Shown here piece after piece: positions 1-7,805 of a stretch of DNA of 64,000 nt (positions within the stretch are counted from its first letter, which is position 1; every line of letters starts with the position of its first letter). The translations under genes and the position numbers were made by a program. The stretch spans positions 232,617 to 296,616 of the forward strand of contig NZ_LMFC01000005.1 of the NCBI RefSeq assembly GCF_001426705.1, given 5' to 3'. This DNA comes from Cellulomonas sp. Root485 (lineage in GTDB: Bacteria; Actinomycetota; Actinomycetes; Actinomycetales; Cellulomonadaceae). A model generated the notes under the pieces. It did no database searches. It was not told the DNA's origin and worked only from the letters and a program-made list of their open reading frames with translations.

Positions 1-267
1 GCAGACCAGGCCGACGAGGGCCCGGCGCGAGGCGCGGTCGGCCGGCGCCTGGAGGTCGGCGTCGAGGGCGCGCAGGGTCGGCCGGTCGAGGACCGTGCCG
101 TCGAGCGACACCGCCACGTCCGCGACGAGGGCGGACGCGCTCACGAACGGTTCGAACAGGTCGGGCGGGGCGAGAGTCAGGCGGTGCACGAGGGCGGCGA
201 GCGCCGGTCCGTCGCTCTGCCCGGCACGCGCGGGCTCCAGGTCATCGGGTCGACGGTCCACGGTCAC
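1..267 (-). CDS. Unknown protein, 5' part only (fourth gene of the MoxR-vWA operon)
   Basis: Only the first 89 codons are in the window; the gene runs off the left edge. The GTG start at 267 lies inside the end of the vWA gene (26-bp overlap), so it is very likely co-translated with it. An ATG that forms an ATGA overlap at 245 was checked, but it opens a frame that stops after about 22 codons. The visible N-terminus is Ala/Leu/Asp-rich and probably helical, with no signal peptide and no motif I recognise. Its position makes it a candidate fourth component of the ternary AAA-vWA system. No function can be given. Confidence 0.6.
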   Translation of the reverse strand, partial: MTVDRRPDDLEPARAGQSDGPALAALVHRLTLAPPDLFEPFVSASALVADVAVSLDGTVLDRPTLRALDADLQAPADRASRRALVGLVC

Positions 268-1972
268 CTCCCCAGGTGCTCGCGGCCATGCGGCGCACGA
301 AGGTCAGCAGGTCGTCCTCGGTCACCACGCTGTGCACGGCGTAGCCGTCCGCACGGGACTCGAAGCGTGCGGCCCAGTCCGCGGGCACCTGGAGCACCAG
401 GGTGCCGCCACCGTCCGCCGCGCGCAGCGCCTCCCCGGCCGTCGGGTCGTTGCGTCTCCCGTGTCCCCAGAACATCGTCTCGACGCCGTCGTCCGAGATG
501 ACGGCGATGTGCGTCGGACCGCGCCGGGCGGGCGGGGCGCCGCTCGCGGGGTCACCGAGGTGGGTGCGGCGCAGCAGGTCGAGCGGGAACGCGGTGCCCT
601 GGCCGAAGTACGCGACGACCGCCCGCAGGACCGCGTCGGCGTCCCGCGTGAACCCGTCCGTCCCCGCCACCTGGTTCGGGCCGCTCCAGGTCGTGGCCTG
701 CACCCGGGCACCGGCGCGCAGCGCCGAGAGGGCGAGGATCGCACCGGCCAGCGCGATGGGCGCTCGGGCCCGTCGCGGGTCGGGCATGGAGCCCGACGAG
801 TCGAGGTACAGGTCGAGGTCGACGGGCCGGGCCTCGACCGACTCCTCGGGGTCGTCCAGGTACGCCCGGCGCACGGTCGTCATCCCCGGCACCACGACCG
901 GCGACGCGGTCACCGTGCCCGTCCAGTCGACGGTGGACAGGTCGTCACCGACCTCCCACGGCTCCAGCCCCGCCAGCAGCTCCTCCGCTCGCCGGGGCAT
1001 CGGACGGGTGGGGAACGGCACGAGGTGCCGAGCGGCCTGTGCCCGGTACCAGGCGATGGCGACGTCCTCGGCGGTGGTCGGCGAGCCGAGCGCCTGCAGC
1101 ACCGCGTGCAGCGCACCCGGTGCCAGCGAGTTCCCACCGCCCGCCGGCGCCGAGGGGGCCTCCTGCTCCGCGTCCGGGGACGTCTCGACGACGCCGACGA
1201 CGCGCGGGTCCCGCGACGGGTGCAGGGCCGGCGCCCCGAGCGTCGGGTCCGTGGCGACGCCGAACGGCAGAGACCCGTCGCCGCCCGTCGGGCCGCCGCA
1301 CGCGACGACGGTCCCCGGCTCCTGGGCGCGCAGCTGCTCGACGGGGATCGTGGTGCGCACGAGCGTCGCGAAGCCGGCGGCACCGCCGACCGGGTCACGG
1401 GCGTAGGCCCGCACCAGCCGGGCGCAGAGCTGCGCCTGGTCGTCCGGTGCGGCCTGGTCGCCGATCAGGGTGCCGCGCTCCAGACCCCAGAGGATCTCGT
1501 TCGTGCGGGACACGAGGAGCATGAGCGCGTTGTCCGGGTCGGGCGGACCGACCGCCGCGGACAGCGCCGCGCGGTCCACCCCGAGCTGCCGCTGCAGGCG
1601 GTCGTTGATGAGCAGGTCGCACCACAGGTTGGCGACGAGGCCGACCAGGTGGTCGAGGTCGACGAGCCCGACCCGGACGCGCGCGGCGATGCGCACCTGC
1701 GACGCCCAGTCCACCGGCGCGAGCAGGTGGTGGCCGATCTCGTGCGCGAGGACCGCGAGCGCGTGGTCCTCGATGTGCCGCTCCTGGACGACGGTCAGGT
1801 CGACGTGGACCTCGACGTCGTCGAGGGAGTACCACGCCCACGACGGCATGCCACAGGGGTCGGTGTGCAGCACGGGCGCGTGCAGGCGTGACGTGCGGCC
1901 CCAGGTGGCGAGCGCGCGCGGCCACGTCGCGCGCCAGCGCCGCTCGACGTCCTCCAGGGCCTCGACCGTCAC
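242..1972 (-). CDS. DUF2201-type protein: N-terminal metallopeptidase-like domain plus C-terminal vWA-like domain
   Basis: This 576-aa cytosolic protein has an HEIGHH zinc-binding motif at residues 77-82, typical of the metallopeptidase-like DUF2201 N-terminal domain. At residues 391-395 a vWA-like domain carries an intact DxSxS metal-site motif (DSSGS). The middle (about 225-300) is Gly/Pro/Ala-rich and looks disordered. The GTG start at 1972 overlaps the stop of the upstream gene (GTGA), which fixes the start. Proteins of this kind are the vWA partner of MoxR-type AAA+ ATPases, and such an ATPase is encoded two genes upstream. The inferred role is the effector or scaffold component of a MoxR-vWA ternary system. 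Whether the HExxH site is proteolytic is unknown. Confidence 0.8.
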   Translation of the reverse strand: MTVEALEDVERRWRATWPRALATWGRTSRLHAPVLHTDPCGMPSWAWYSLDDVEVHVDLTVVQERHIEDHALAVLAHEIGHHLLAPVDWASQVRIAARVRVGLVDLDHLVGLVANLWCDLLINDRLQRQLGVDRAALSAAVGPPDPDNALMLLVSRTNEILWGLERGTLIGDQAAPDDQAQLCARLVRAYARDPVGGAAGFATLVRTTIPVEQLRAQEPGTVVACGGPTGGDGSLPFGVATDPTLGAPALHPSRDPRVVGVVETSPDAEQEAPSAPAGGGNSLAPGALHAVLQALGSPTTAEDVAIAWYRAQAARHLVPFPTRPMPRRAEELLAGLEPWEVGDDLSTVDWTGTVTASPVVVPGMTTVRRAYLDDPEESVEARPVDLDLYLDSSGSMPDPRRARAPIALAGAILALSALRAGARVQATTWSGPNQVAGTDGFTRDADAVLRAVVAYFGQGTAFPLDLLRRTHLGDPASGAPPARRGPTHIAVISDDGVETMFWGHGRRNDPTAGEALRAADGGGTLVLQVPADWAARFESRADGYAVHSVVTEDDLLTFVRRMAASTWGGDRGPSTR

Positions 1973-2913
1973 GACGCGACCCTGACCACGTCGACCCAGT
2001 AGGAGTGCCGGCGGCTCACGACGACCACGCGCGGGTCGCCGCCCGCGGCGGACCACCCGGTGACCTCGTCGTCCCACGGGACGGGCAGGTGCGGTGCGGC
2101 GGCGCGCTCCTGCACGTCGGTCGAGTCGAGCCGCACGACGGCGCTCCCGTGCAGGTCGGCCAGCACGGCCCAGCACTCGCCGTCGGCCCGCACGTGGCAG
2201 CCCCAGAGGGCACCGGACGAGACCCGCGGGACGGCGAGCCACGGACCGCCGAACCCGCGGAAGCCGCCGATGCGGCGCAGCACCCCGGTGGTCTGCGCGC
2301 GTCCGGGCCACCACCACGGGTCCGCGGTGTGCGCGTCGAGCACCGCCTGCGGCGAGGTCCCCGGGGCCAGTCCGAGGGCTGCGACGGCCAGCGGTGCCGG
2401 CAACCGGGCGGCGGCAGCCAGCGCGGCCGAGCGGAACCGGACGGCGCCCGCGCGCCACGTCGCGACGAGCACCGTCGCCCGTAGGTGGTCGACGTCCTGG
2501 GTGGGCGGCATGGCGGCGAGCAGGTCGGCGAGGACGATGCGGTCGGCGCTGCGCTGCACCGTGGGCGCGGACGCCACCAGGAGCGGCACGACCACGTCGG
2601 GCCGTGCCCGGACGAGCGCGACCGCGCGCGGCACGACCTCCAGCAGCGCCGCCCGCTCCGCGGCGCCCGCTCGCCACCGGCCGCGTGCGGCGAGGTCGGT
2701 CGCCGCCGTCAGCAGCGCGCGACCGACCTGCGGGTCGAGCTCGCCGCCCTCGGCCAGCCCGTCGGCGACGGCCGCGACGTCGACGGCAGAGGCACGCACG
2801 GACTCCGGGTCGCCGCAGCGCGCGGCGGCCTCGCGGAGCACGTCGTCGACGAACGCGCGGTCCAGCACCAGGAAACGGCCGTACGCGGTCGCCCGGTCGA
2901 GCACCGTCGTCAC
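1969..2913 (-). CDS. bpX-like (MoxR-vWA-beta-propeller ternary system) protein
   Basis: This is a 314-aa soluble protein between the AAA+ and vWA genes, overlapping both through GTGA junctions. Residues 1-200 are Ala/Leu/Arg-rich and predicted helical. The tail changes character: an RIGGFRGFGGPW motif (about 214-225) is followed by short Trp-, Val- and Asp-rich stretches that look like beta-propeller blades. A GFRGFGG-type motif followed by such blades is how I recall the bpX family of the MoxR-vWA-beta-propeller systems. That assignment rests on memory of the family plus the exact three-gene context. It is otherwise an uncharacterised protein. Confidence 0.6.
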   Translation of the reverse strand: MTTVLDRATAYGRFLVLDRAFVDDVLREAAARCGDPESVRASAVDVAAVADGLAEGGELDPQVGRALLTAATDLAARGRWRAGAAERAALLEVVPRAVALVRARPDVVVPLLVASAPTVQRSADRIVLADLLAAMPPTQDVDHLRATVLVATWRAGAVRFRSAALAAAARLPAPLAVAALGLAPGTSPQAVLDAHTADPWWWPGRAQTTGVLRRIGGFRGFGGPWLAVPRVSSGALWGCHVRADGECWAVLADLHGSAVVRLDSTDVQERAAAPHLPVPWDDEVTGWSAAGGDPRVVVVSRRHSYWVDVVRVAS

Positions 2914-4505
2914 GCGCCGCTCCAGCGCAGCCACGCGAGGTAGCCGGAGTACCGCTGGTGGGCGTACTTCAGGGCGAGCGCGTCCTCGTACAGGCTGCCG
3001 TGCAGCTTGGTGGTGTCCTGCCAGCCCGCGAGGATTCCTTCGATGTGGGCTAGGCGGCGACGCACCTCCGCCTCCGGCAGGCCGTCGAGCCCGGCGTGGA
3101 GCTCGGCGAGGACCGCGCCGACGGGGTCGTCGGTGTCCAGCCCCTCGGCGTCGTAGAGCACGCACGCGCTGTCGAACAGGTCTCGCAGCCACGAGACGCG
3201 GTCGATCCGCATCGCCTCGCGGGCCGGGTCCTCGAACGACGGCGACGCGAGGTCCGGCTGCAGCTTGTCGTGCAGGACGAACGGCAGCACGGCCCGCAGG
3301 TCATCGAGCCCGACCTCGGGCTGGCCGCGGAAGTAGGCCATCGCCTTCGCGTACAGGACGAGGGACTGCAGGGCGCGCACGGACAGCCCGTTGAGCGTCT
3401 GCGCGCCGATGTCCGCCCGCAGGTCACGGCCGGTGTCCTGCGCCAGGATCCGGTGCGGGTCCTCCCCCGCGAGCCGGACGGTGTCCTTGGTGCGGTACTC
3501 GAGCTGGATGGCCCCGCGCTCCGCGAGCTCGAGCTGCGACGCGAAGTACTCCAGCCGGCGCCGCACGTGCTGCGGCACGGGCACGGCGACGACCTCGCGG
3601 TGCAACCGGTCGTGCTCGTCCGCGTCGAACACCACCGCCGGCGGGACGTGCTCCTCCGGCCGCAGCCGGCGCTCGGCCCGGTCCACCAGCTCGCCGACGA
3701 AGCGGGAGTTGAACGAGAGGGCCTTCACGACGACGTCGATGCGGTCCCGGAGCGCGTCGACGACCTGGAACGTCCCGCCGCCGGCGTCGTCGTTCGCGGT
3801 GAGGTACCAGGCGGCGGCGCCCGTCTCGTAGACCTGGTCGAAGACCTCGACGTACCCGTCCGCGAGCACGGTCAGGAGCGCCGACTGGGTGCGCGTCGGG
3901 ATGCGGTTGTACTCGTCGACGATCTTCACGCGACGGCCCAGCCACGACCGCCAGGCGACGTCGATGTCCGCGAGGCTCTTCGCGGCGACCAGGTCGCTGG
4001 GCAGAGGCGTGCCGAACATGTCCTGGACCGTGAGCTGCGGGTGGCCGTGCTGCATGGCCCGCCGGACCTCGCGCACCGGGTAGCCCGCGAGGACTCCCAT
4101 GAGCACGGCGCTCGCGGTCTTGCCGCGACCCGGTCCCCCGACCAGCAGGCAGCGACCGCGTACGGCGAACGTGAGCAGCGGGAGCAGGACGAAGGACGAG
4201 TACGACTGGTCGGTGGGCAGGTCCACCTCGGCCTTGGAGTCACCGAGCCGGAACCGGGTGCGCGGGCGGTCGGGGTCGTGGAACTCGACGTCGTAGTGCG
4301 GGCTGATGATGCCGTGGTTGACCATCCAGAAGTACGCCTGGCGCAGCTTCTCGTCGAGCGCGGGCCCGGCGCTCCCGGTCGGGGCCTCGGCGCCGGCGAA
4401 GAGCTGGTCGACGTCGAGCTCCAGGCGGGTGCGCGCCGGTCCCGTGCCCGCCCGCGTCGGGGCTGCGGAGACCTGCGCGAACGTCTCGTCGGGGTGCGTC
4501 GTCAC
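2910..4505 (-). CDS. MoxR-type AAA+ ATPase
   Basis: This 531-aa ATPase has a Walker A motif (GGPGRGKT, 123-130), Walker B (KIVDEYNRIP, acidic pair at 197-198), sensor 1 around YLTAND (234-239) and an arginine-finger region near 253-255, in the order expected for the helix-2-insert/MoxR clade. The long C-terminal half (about 300-531) is helical and exceeds the usual roughly 330-aa MoxR length. The GTG start at 4505 overlaps the nadR stop by 4 bp. MoxR ATPases act as chaperones that remodel or insert metal into vWA partners. Here the likely partners are the bpX-like and DUF2201-type products encoded immediately downstream. Confidence 0.85.
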   Translation of the reverse strand: MTTHPDETFAQVSAAPTRAGTGPARTRLELDVDQLFAGAEAPTGSAGPALDEKLRQAYFWMVNHGIISPHYDVEFHDPDRPRTRFRLGDSKAEVDLPTDQSYSSFVLLPLLTFAVRGRCLLVGGPGRGKTASAVLMGVLAGYPVREVRRAMQHGHPQLTVQDMFGTPLPSDLVAAKSLADIDVAWRSWLGRRVKIVDEYNRIPTRTQSALLTVLADGYVEVFDQVYETGAAAWYLTANDDAGGGTFQVVDALRDRIDVVVKALSFNSRFVGELVDRAERRLRPEEHVPPAVVFDADEHDRLHREVVAVPVPQHVRRRLEYFASQLELAERGAIQLEYRTKDTVRLAGEDPHRILAQDTGRDLRADIGAQTLNGLSVRALQSLVLYAKAMAYFRGQPEVGLDDLRAVLPFVLHDKLQPDLASPSFEDPAREAMRIDRVSWLRDLFDSACVLYDAEGLDTDDPVGAVLAELHAGLDGLPEAEVRRRLAHIEGILAGWQDTTKLHGSLYEDALALKYAHQRYSGYLAWLRWSGA

Positions 4506-5569
4506 GCGCCCGAGTCTGGCAGAGACAGGGCCGCGACCAGGTCGGGGACCACCTCGTGGCGCTGTTCCATCGGCTCGGCGAGCCACCGTGGCCGCCTGCC
4601 GAGCGGCTCGACCAGAGCGAGCGCCTCCGCGAGCCTGTCGTCGGGCGTGCCGCGCAGCTCGACCCAGGGGGCGTCCTGCGCCGCGAGCACCTCCCGGAAC
4701 CGGTCCTGCATCGCGTGCCGGAGGTGCTCGCCGTCGCGCAGTCCGTCCTGCACGAAGGGGATCTCGTCACCGGTAAGGAGGTAGAGGTCGGGGACGCGGG
4801 CTGCCGCGAGCGCCTCGACCGACGGCGACGGGCGGCCGACGTAACGCTCGTGCCAGACGGCGGTCGCCAGGACGTCGGTGTCGCAGACGAGCAGCGGGAC
4901 CGGGGTGCGGGCGGCGGCGTCGTCCTCGAGTCGCGCCTGCTCGCGGGCGATGAGGTCGAACTCCGCGGGGTGCCACGGCGCCGCGAAGCCGCCGGGCCGG
5001 ACCTGCGACCACTCGCGCCCGAACTCCGCGACGGTCGGCAGCCCGAGCTGAGCCGTCAGGGCCTCGGCGAGCGTCGTCGTGCCCGTCGACTCGGCGCCGA
5101 TCACGACGACCCGACGCACGAACCACGCGCGCACCGCCGTCGGCAACGCCCACCAGTACGCACCCGGGTCGGCCCGGACGGCCCGCGCGCTGACCGGCGT
5201 CCCGCTCCGGGTCGGATCGACCTGCACCCAGCGTGCACCGAGGCGGCGGGCGAGCTCCTCGCCGTAGTCGTCGGAGCTGTACAGGGCGTCCACCTGGGCG
5301 TCGAGCAGGTTCTCGATGATCGCGGTGTGCGCCCGCCACGCGGTCTCGCTCGCGTAGTCGACGGGCTCGTCGTCGAGTCCAGCGACCACGTGGGCGCCGG
5401 GGAGCTCCTCGCGCAGCCATCGCGCACGCAGCTCCGCGGGGAGGCTCTCCTGCGACGAGCCGAGCACCAGGACCGTGACCCGCTCGCAGCGGGCCAGCGC
5501 GGCCCGGACGAGTGCGAGGTGGCCGGCGTGCGGCGGGTAGAACTTGCCGATGACGAGGCCGTGCGTCAT
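4502..5569 (-). CDS. nadR: NadR-like bifunctional NMN adenylyltransferase / ribosylnicotinamide kinase
   Basis: This 355-aa protein has an N-terminal nucleotidyltransferase domain with an HAGH motif (14-17) and a second substrate motif around SARAVR (127-132). A C-terminal P-loop domain begins near residue 155. Together these convert nicotinamide riboside to NMN and NMN to NAD in the cytosol. The gene follows pnuC with an ATGA overlap, which fits uptake plus trapping of the riboside. One oddity is that the P-loop reads GAESTGTTT, with Thr where the Walker lysine normally stands. I believe this variant recurs in actinobacterial homologues, but kinase activity should not be assumed. Confidence 0.85.
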   Translation of the reverse strand: MTHGLVIGKFYPPHAGHLALVRAALARCERVTVLVLGSSQESLPAELRARWLREELPGAHVVAGLDDEPVDYASETAWRAHTAIIENLLDAQVDALYSSDDYGEELARRLGARWVQVDPTRSGTPVSARAVRADPGAYWWALPTAVRAWFVRRVVVIGAESTGTTTLAEALTAQLGLPTVAEFGREWSQVRPGGFAAPWHPAEFDLIAREQARLEDDAAARTPVPLLVCDTDVLATAVWHERYVGRPSPSVEALAAARVPDLYLLTGDEIPFVQDGLRDGEHLRHAMQDRFREVLAAQDAPWVELRGTPDDRLAEALALVEPLGRRPRWLAEPMEQRHEVVPDLVAALSLPDSGA

Positions 5570-6156
5570 ACCGGCACCGCCACCTGCGCAGGGTCGGCAC
5601 CGGGGACCAGAGCACGCCGCCAGTCGCGCCATCCCAGCAGGCACAACCCGATGAAGCCGGCGTACAGGACGGCGGTCAGGACCAGGCCCTGGCTGGCGTA
5701 CAGGCCGACGAGGACGACGTCGGTGCCGATCCACACGGCCCAGCTCCCCAGCCACTTGCGGCCCAGCATGACCTGCGCGACGAGGCTGGACGACGTGGTC
5801 AGCGCGTCCCAGAACGGTGCCGCCGAACCCGCGGTCGCGGACAGCAGCACGGTCAGCCCGACGGTGGCCAGGGCGAGCACGGCCGCGCCCGCGGGCCAGA
5901 CCCACCGCGGCGTCCGGGTGACCACGAGAGGCCGGCGATCCGCCCCACCGCGCACCCACCACACCCAGCCGAGCACGGCGAGGCCGGCGAAGACGACCTG
6001 GAGCCCCGCGTTCGCGTAGAGGCCGGCGTCCGCGAACAACCAGAGGAACAGCAGGTTGTTCGCGATGCCGACGGGAAAGTTCCAGACGTTCTGCCGGGTC
6101 GCCAGCCAGACGCACGCGGCGCCGCTGACGAACCCCAGGACCTCGACCCAGCTCAC
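5566..6156 (-). CDS. pnuC: Nicotinamide riboside transporter PnuC
   Basis: This 196-aa, very hydrophobic protein shows about seven membrane segments and the Trp/Asn-rich early helices typical of PnuC (WNFPVGIANN near the N-terminus, NAGLQ further on). PnuC proteins move nicotinamide riboside across the membrane by facilitated diffusion, driven by phosphorylation inside. The adjacent, overlapping nadR supplies that trapping step. I chose the GTG at 6156 (start VSWVEV) because it gives family length and leaves a 38-bp divergent promoter space to the HAD gene. No NiaR site or riboswitch was recognised upstream. It appears to be the first gene of a six-gene operon that continues off the left edge. 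Confidence 0.9.
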   Translation of the reverse strand: MSWVEVLGFVSGAACVWLATRQNVWNFPVGIANNLLFLWLFADAGLYANAGLQVVFAGLAVLGWVWWVRGGADRRPLVVTRTPRWVWPAGAAVLALATVGLTVLLSATAGSAAPFWDALTTSSSLVAQVMLGRKWLGSWAVWIGTDVVLVGLYASQGLVLTAVLYAGFIGLCLLGWRDWRRALVPGADPAQVAVPV

Positions 6157-6194
6157 GACCGCACACCCTACGGCGGTGGGAGAGGATCGAGGGC

Positions 6195-6866
6195 GTGACC
6201 TCACCCCTCGTCCTCCTCGACCTCGACGGCACGCTCCTCGACTCCATCTCCGGCATCACCGCATCCATCAGCGTGGCGTTCCGCCGCTGCGGCCTGCCCA
6301 TCCCGACGACCGCCGAGCTTCGCGCGTTCGTCGGGCCGCCGATCGGCGACAGCATGCGGGCGCACGGCGTCCCCGAGGACCGCGTCGACGAGGTCATCAC
6401 GGCGTACCGCGAGGACTTCGGTGTGACGGGGATGTACGACGCGACCGTCTACGACGGCGTCCCCGAGCTGCTCGCCGACCTGCGCGCCGCGGGGTGCCGG
6501 CTGGTCGTCGCGACGTCCAAGCCGGAGCCGTTCGCCGTGCCGATCTGCGCGGACCGCGGACTCACCCCGCTCCTCGACGGAGTGTTCGGGGCGCCGCTCG
6601 ACGAGTCCGGCACGAAGGCGGACGTGATCGCCCGGGCGCTGGCCGCCGAGCCGGAGCCGGCGACGTCCGCGCTGATGGTCGGGGACCGGGAGCACGACGT
6701 GCACGGCGCCCGCGAGAACGGTCTCGACTGCGTCGGGGTGACCTGGGGGTACGCGGCTCCCGGCGAGCTCGCGGCCGCGGGTGCGGTGGTCATCGTCGGC
6801 ACGGTGGACGAGCTGCGGCGCACGGTCCTGGCACGTCTTGGCGACACGATCGCACCGCGCGCTTGA
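6195..6866 (+). CDS. HAD-family hydrolase, phosphoglycolate-phosphatase-like
   Basis: This 223-aa HAD superfamily phosphatase carries motif I DLDGTLLDS (nucleophile Asp plus acid/base Asp) near residues 9-17. Motif II is VATSKP at about 114-119, and motif III/IV is MVGDREHDVHGA around 156-167. A helical cap lies between motifs I and II. The architecture matches Gph/PpaX-type enzymes, which hydrolyse small phosphorylated metabolites; the exact substrate cannot be read from sequence. The GTG start at 6195 is preceded by a GAGG-like site. The gene is divergent from pnuC, and its stop codon overlaps the -35 of the downstream merR-type promoter. Confidence 0.85.
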   Translation: MTSPLVLLDLDGTLLDSISGITASISVAFRRCGLPIPTTAELRAFVGPPIGDSMRAHGVPEDRVDEVITAYREDFGVTGMYDATVYDGVPELLADLRAAGCRLVVATSKPEPFAVPICADRGLTPLLDGVFGAPLDESGTKADVIARALAAEPEPATSALMVGDREHDVHGARENGLDCVGVTWGYAAPGELAAAGAVVIVGTVDELRRTVLARLGDTIAPRA

Positions 6867-6893
6867 CCTTGACGTTGCGTCAACTCCTACCGT
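6863..6893 (+). promoter_or_regulatory. MerR-type promoter with 19-bp spacer and internal operator palindrome
   Basis: A -35 hexamer TTGACC (6863-6868) and a -10-like TACCGT (6888-6893) are separated by exactly 19 bp, the over-long spacing typical of MerR-family promoters. The spacer contains a perfect inverted repeat, TTGACG-TTG-CGTCAA (6869-6883), which is the expected regulator-binding site. It lies 26 bp before the MerR-like gene, so the likely logic is autoregulation: DNA distortion by the ligand-bound regulator activates its own promoter. Confidence 0.8.
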
Positions 6894-6918
6894 GGATCAG
6901 GAACGAGAGGAGGGACGC

Positions 6919-7674
6919 ATGGAGGCCTCGATCCAGGAGGTGGCCCGGCTGACGGGCACCACCAGCCGCACCTTGCGGCACTACGACGCGATCGGGCTGC
7001 TCGAGCCCAGCCGCGTCGGCGACAACGGGTACCGCTGGTACGACGACCGCGCGCTGGTGCGGCTGCAGCGGATCCTGCTGCTCCGCGGGCTCGGGCTCGG
7101 TCTGCCCGACATCCGGCGGGTGCTGGAGCGCGAGCAGGACGAGACCGCCGCCCTGCGTCACCACCTCGACTGGCTGCGCAGCGAGCAGCGACGACTGGAG
7201 CGGCAGGCCGCCTCGGTCGAACGAACGATCACCGCACGGGAGAACGGAGGGCCACTCGTGGCCGAGAACATGTTCGACGGGTTCGACCACACCCAGTACA
7301 AGGACGAGGTCGAGCAGCGCTGGGGCGCGGACGCGTACGCGTCGTCCGACGCCTGGTGGCGTGGGATGAGCGACGACGAGCGCGCCGAGTGGAAGGCCTC
7401 GACGGCCCGGCTCGCCACCGCGTGGGGCGAGGCGGCCGCCGCCGGCACCGACCCGGTGTCCGACGAGGCCCAGGAGCTCGCGCGGCGGCACGTCGCGTGG
7501 CTCGGCGGCATCCCGGGCACGCCCGGGCAGGGCACGCAGCCGGTGAAGGAGTACGTGCTCGGCCTGGCCGACATGTACGTCGCCGACGAGCGGTTCGCCG
7601 CGAACTACGGCGGGGTCGCCGGTGCGACGTTCGTGCGGGACGCGCTGCACGAGTACGCCGCCCGGAACCTGTAG
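6919..7674 (+). CDS. MerR-family transcriptional regulator with TipAS antibiotic-recognition domain
   Basis: This 251-aa protein has a winged-helix MerR DNA-binding domain (residues 1-70, containing TSRTLRHYDAIGLL), a dimerisation coiled coil (about 75-110) and a C-terminal TipAS-like domain (about 120-251; WWRGMSDDE and DMYVADERFAANYGG). TipA-type regulators bind thiopeptides and other peptide antibiotics and activate their own gene or multidrug exporters. The ATG at 6919 is preceded by GAGAGGAGG and by the 19-bp-spacer promoter. A perfect hairpin terminator ends the unit, so it is monocistronic. A heterodimeric ABC exporter lies 2 kb downstream but is separately oriented. An unrelated ligand cannot be excluded. 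Confidence 0.88.
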   Translation: MEASIQEVARLTGTTSRTLRHYDAIGLLEPSRVGDNGYRWYDDRALVRLQRILLLRGLGLGLPDIRRVLEREQDETAALRHHLDWLRSEQRRLERQAASVERTITARENGGPLVAENMFDGFDHTQYKDEVEQRWGADAYASSDAWWRGMSDDERAEWKASTARLATAWGEAAAAGTDPVSDEAQELARRHVAWLGGIPGTPGQGTQPVKEYVLGLADMYVADERFAANYGGVAGATFVRDALHEYAARNL

Positions 7675-7681
7675 GAAGACT

Positions 7682-7715
7682 CACGCGGGGAGGCCTCTCG
7701 GGGCCTCCCCGCGTG
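7682..7715 (+). terminator. Strong hairpin terminator after the MerR-like gene
   Basis: A perfect 14-bp stem (CACGCGGGGAGGCC at 7682-7695 paired with 7702-7715) encloses a 6-nt loop and begins 8 bp after the stop codon. It has no U-tract, as is common in high-GC actinomycetes. Confidence 0.8.
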
Positions 7716-7805
7716 CGTGTTGCGCCGGTGTACGACAGAGTGACACCCGGCGATGACTGGACCGTCGCCCAGCACCTCCCCCCGACGGCGCGGCAGGAGC
7801 ACATC

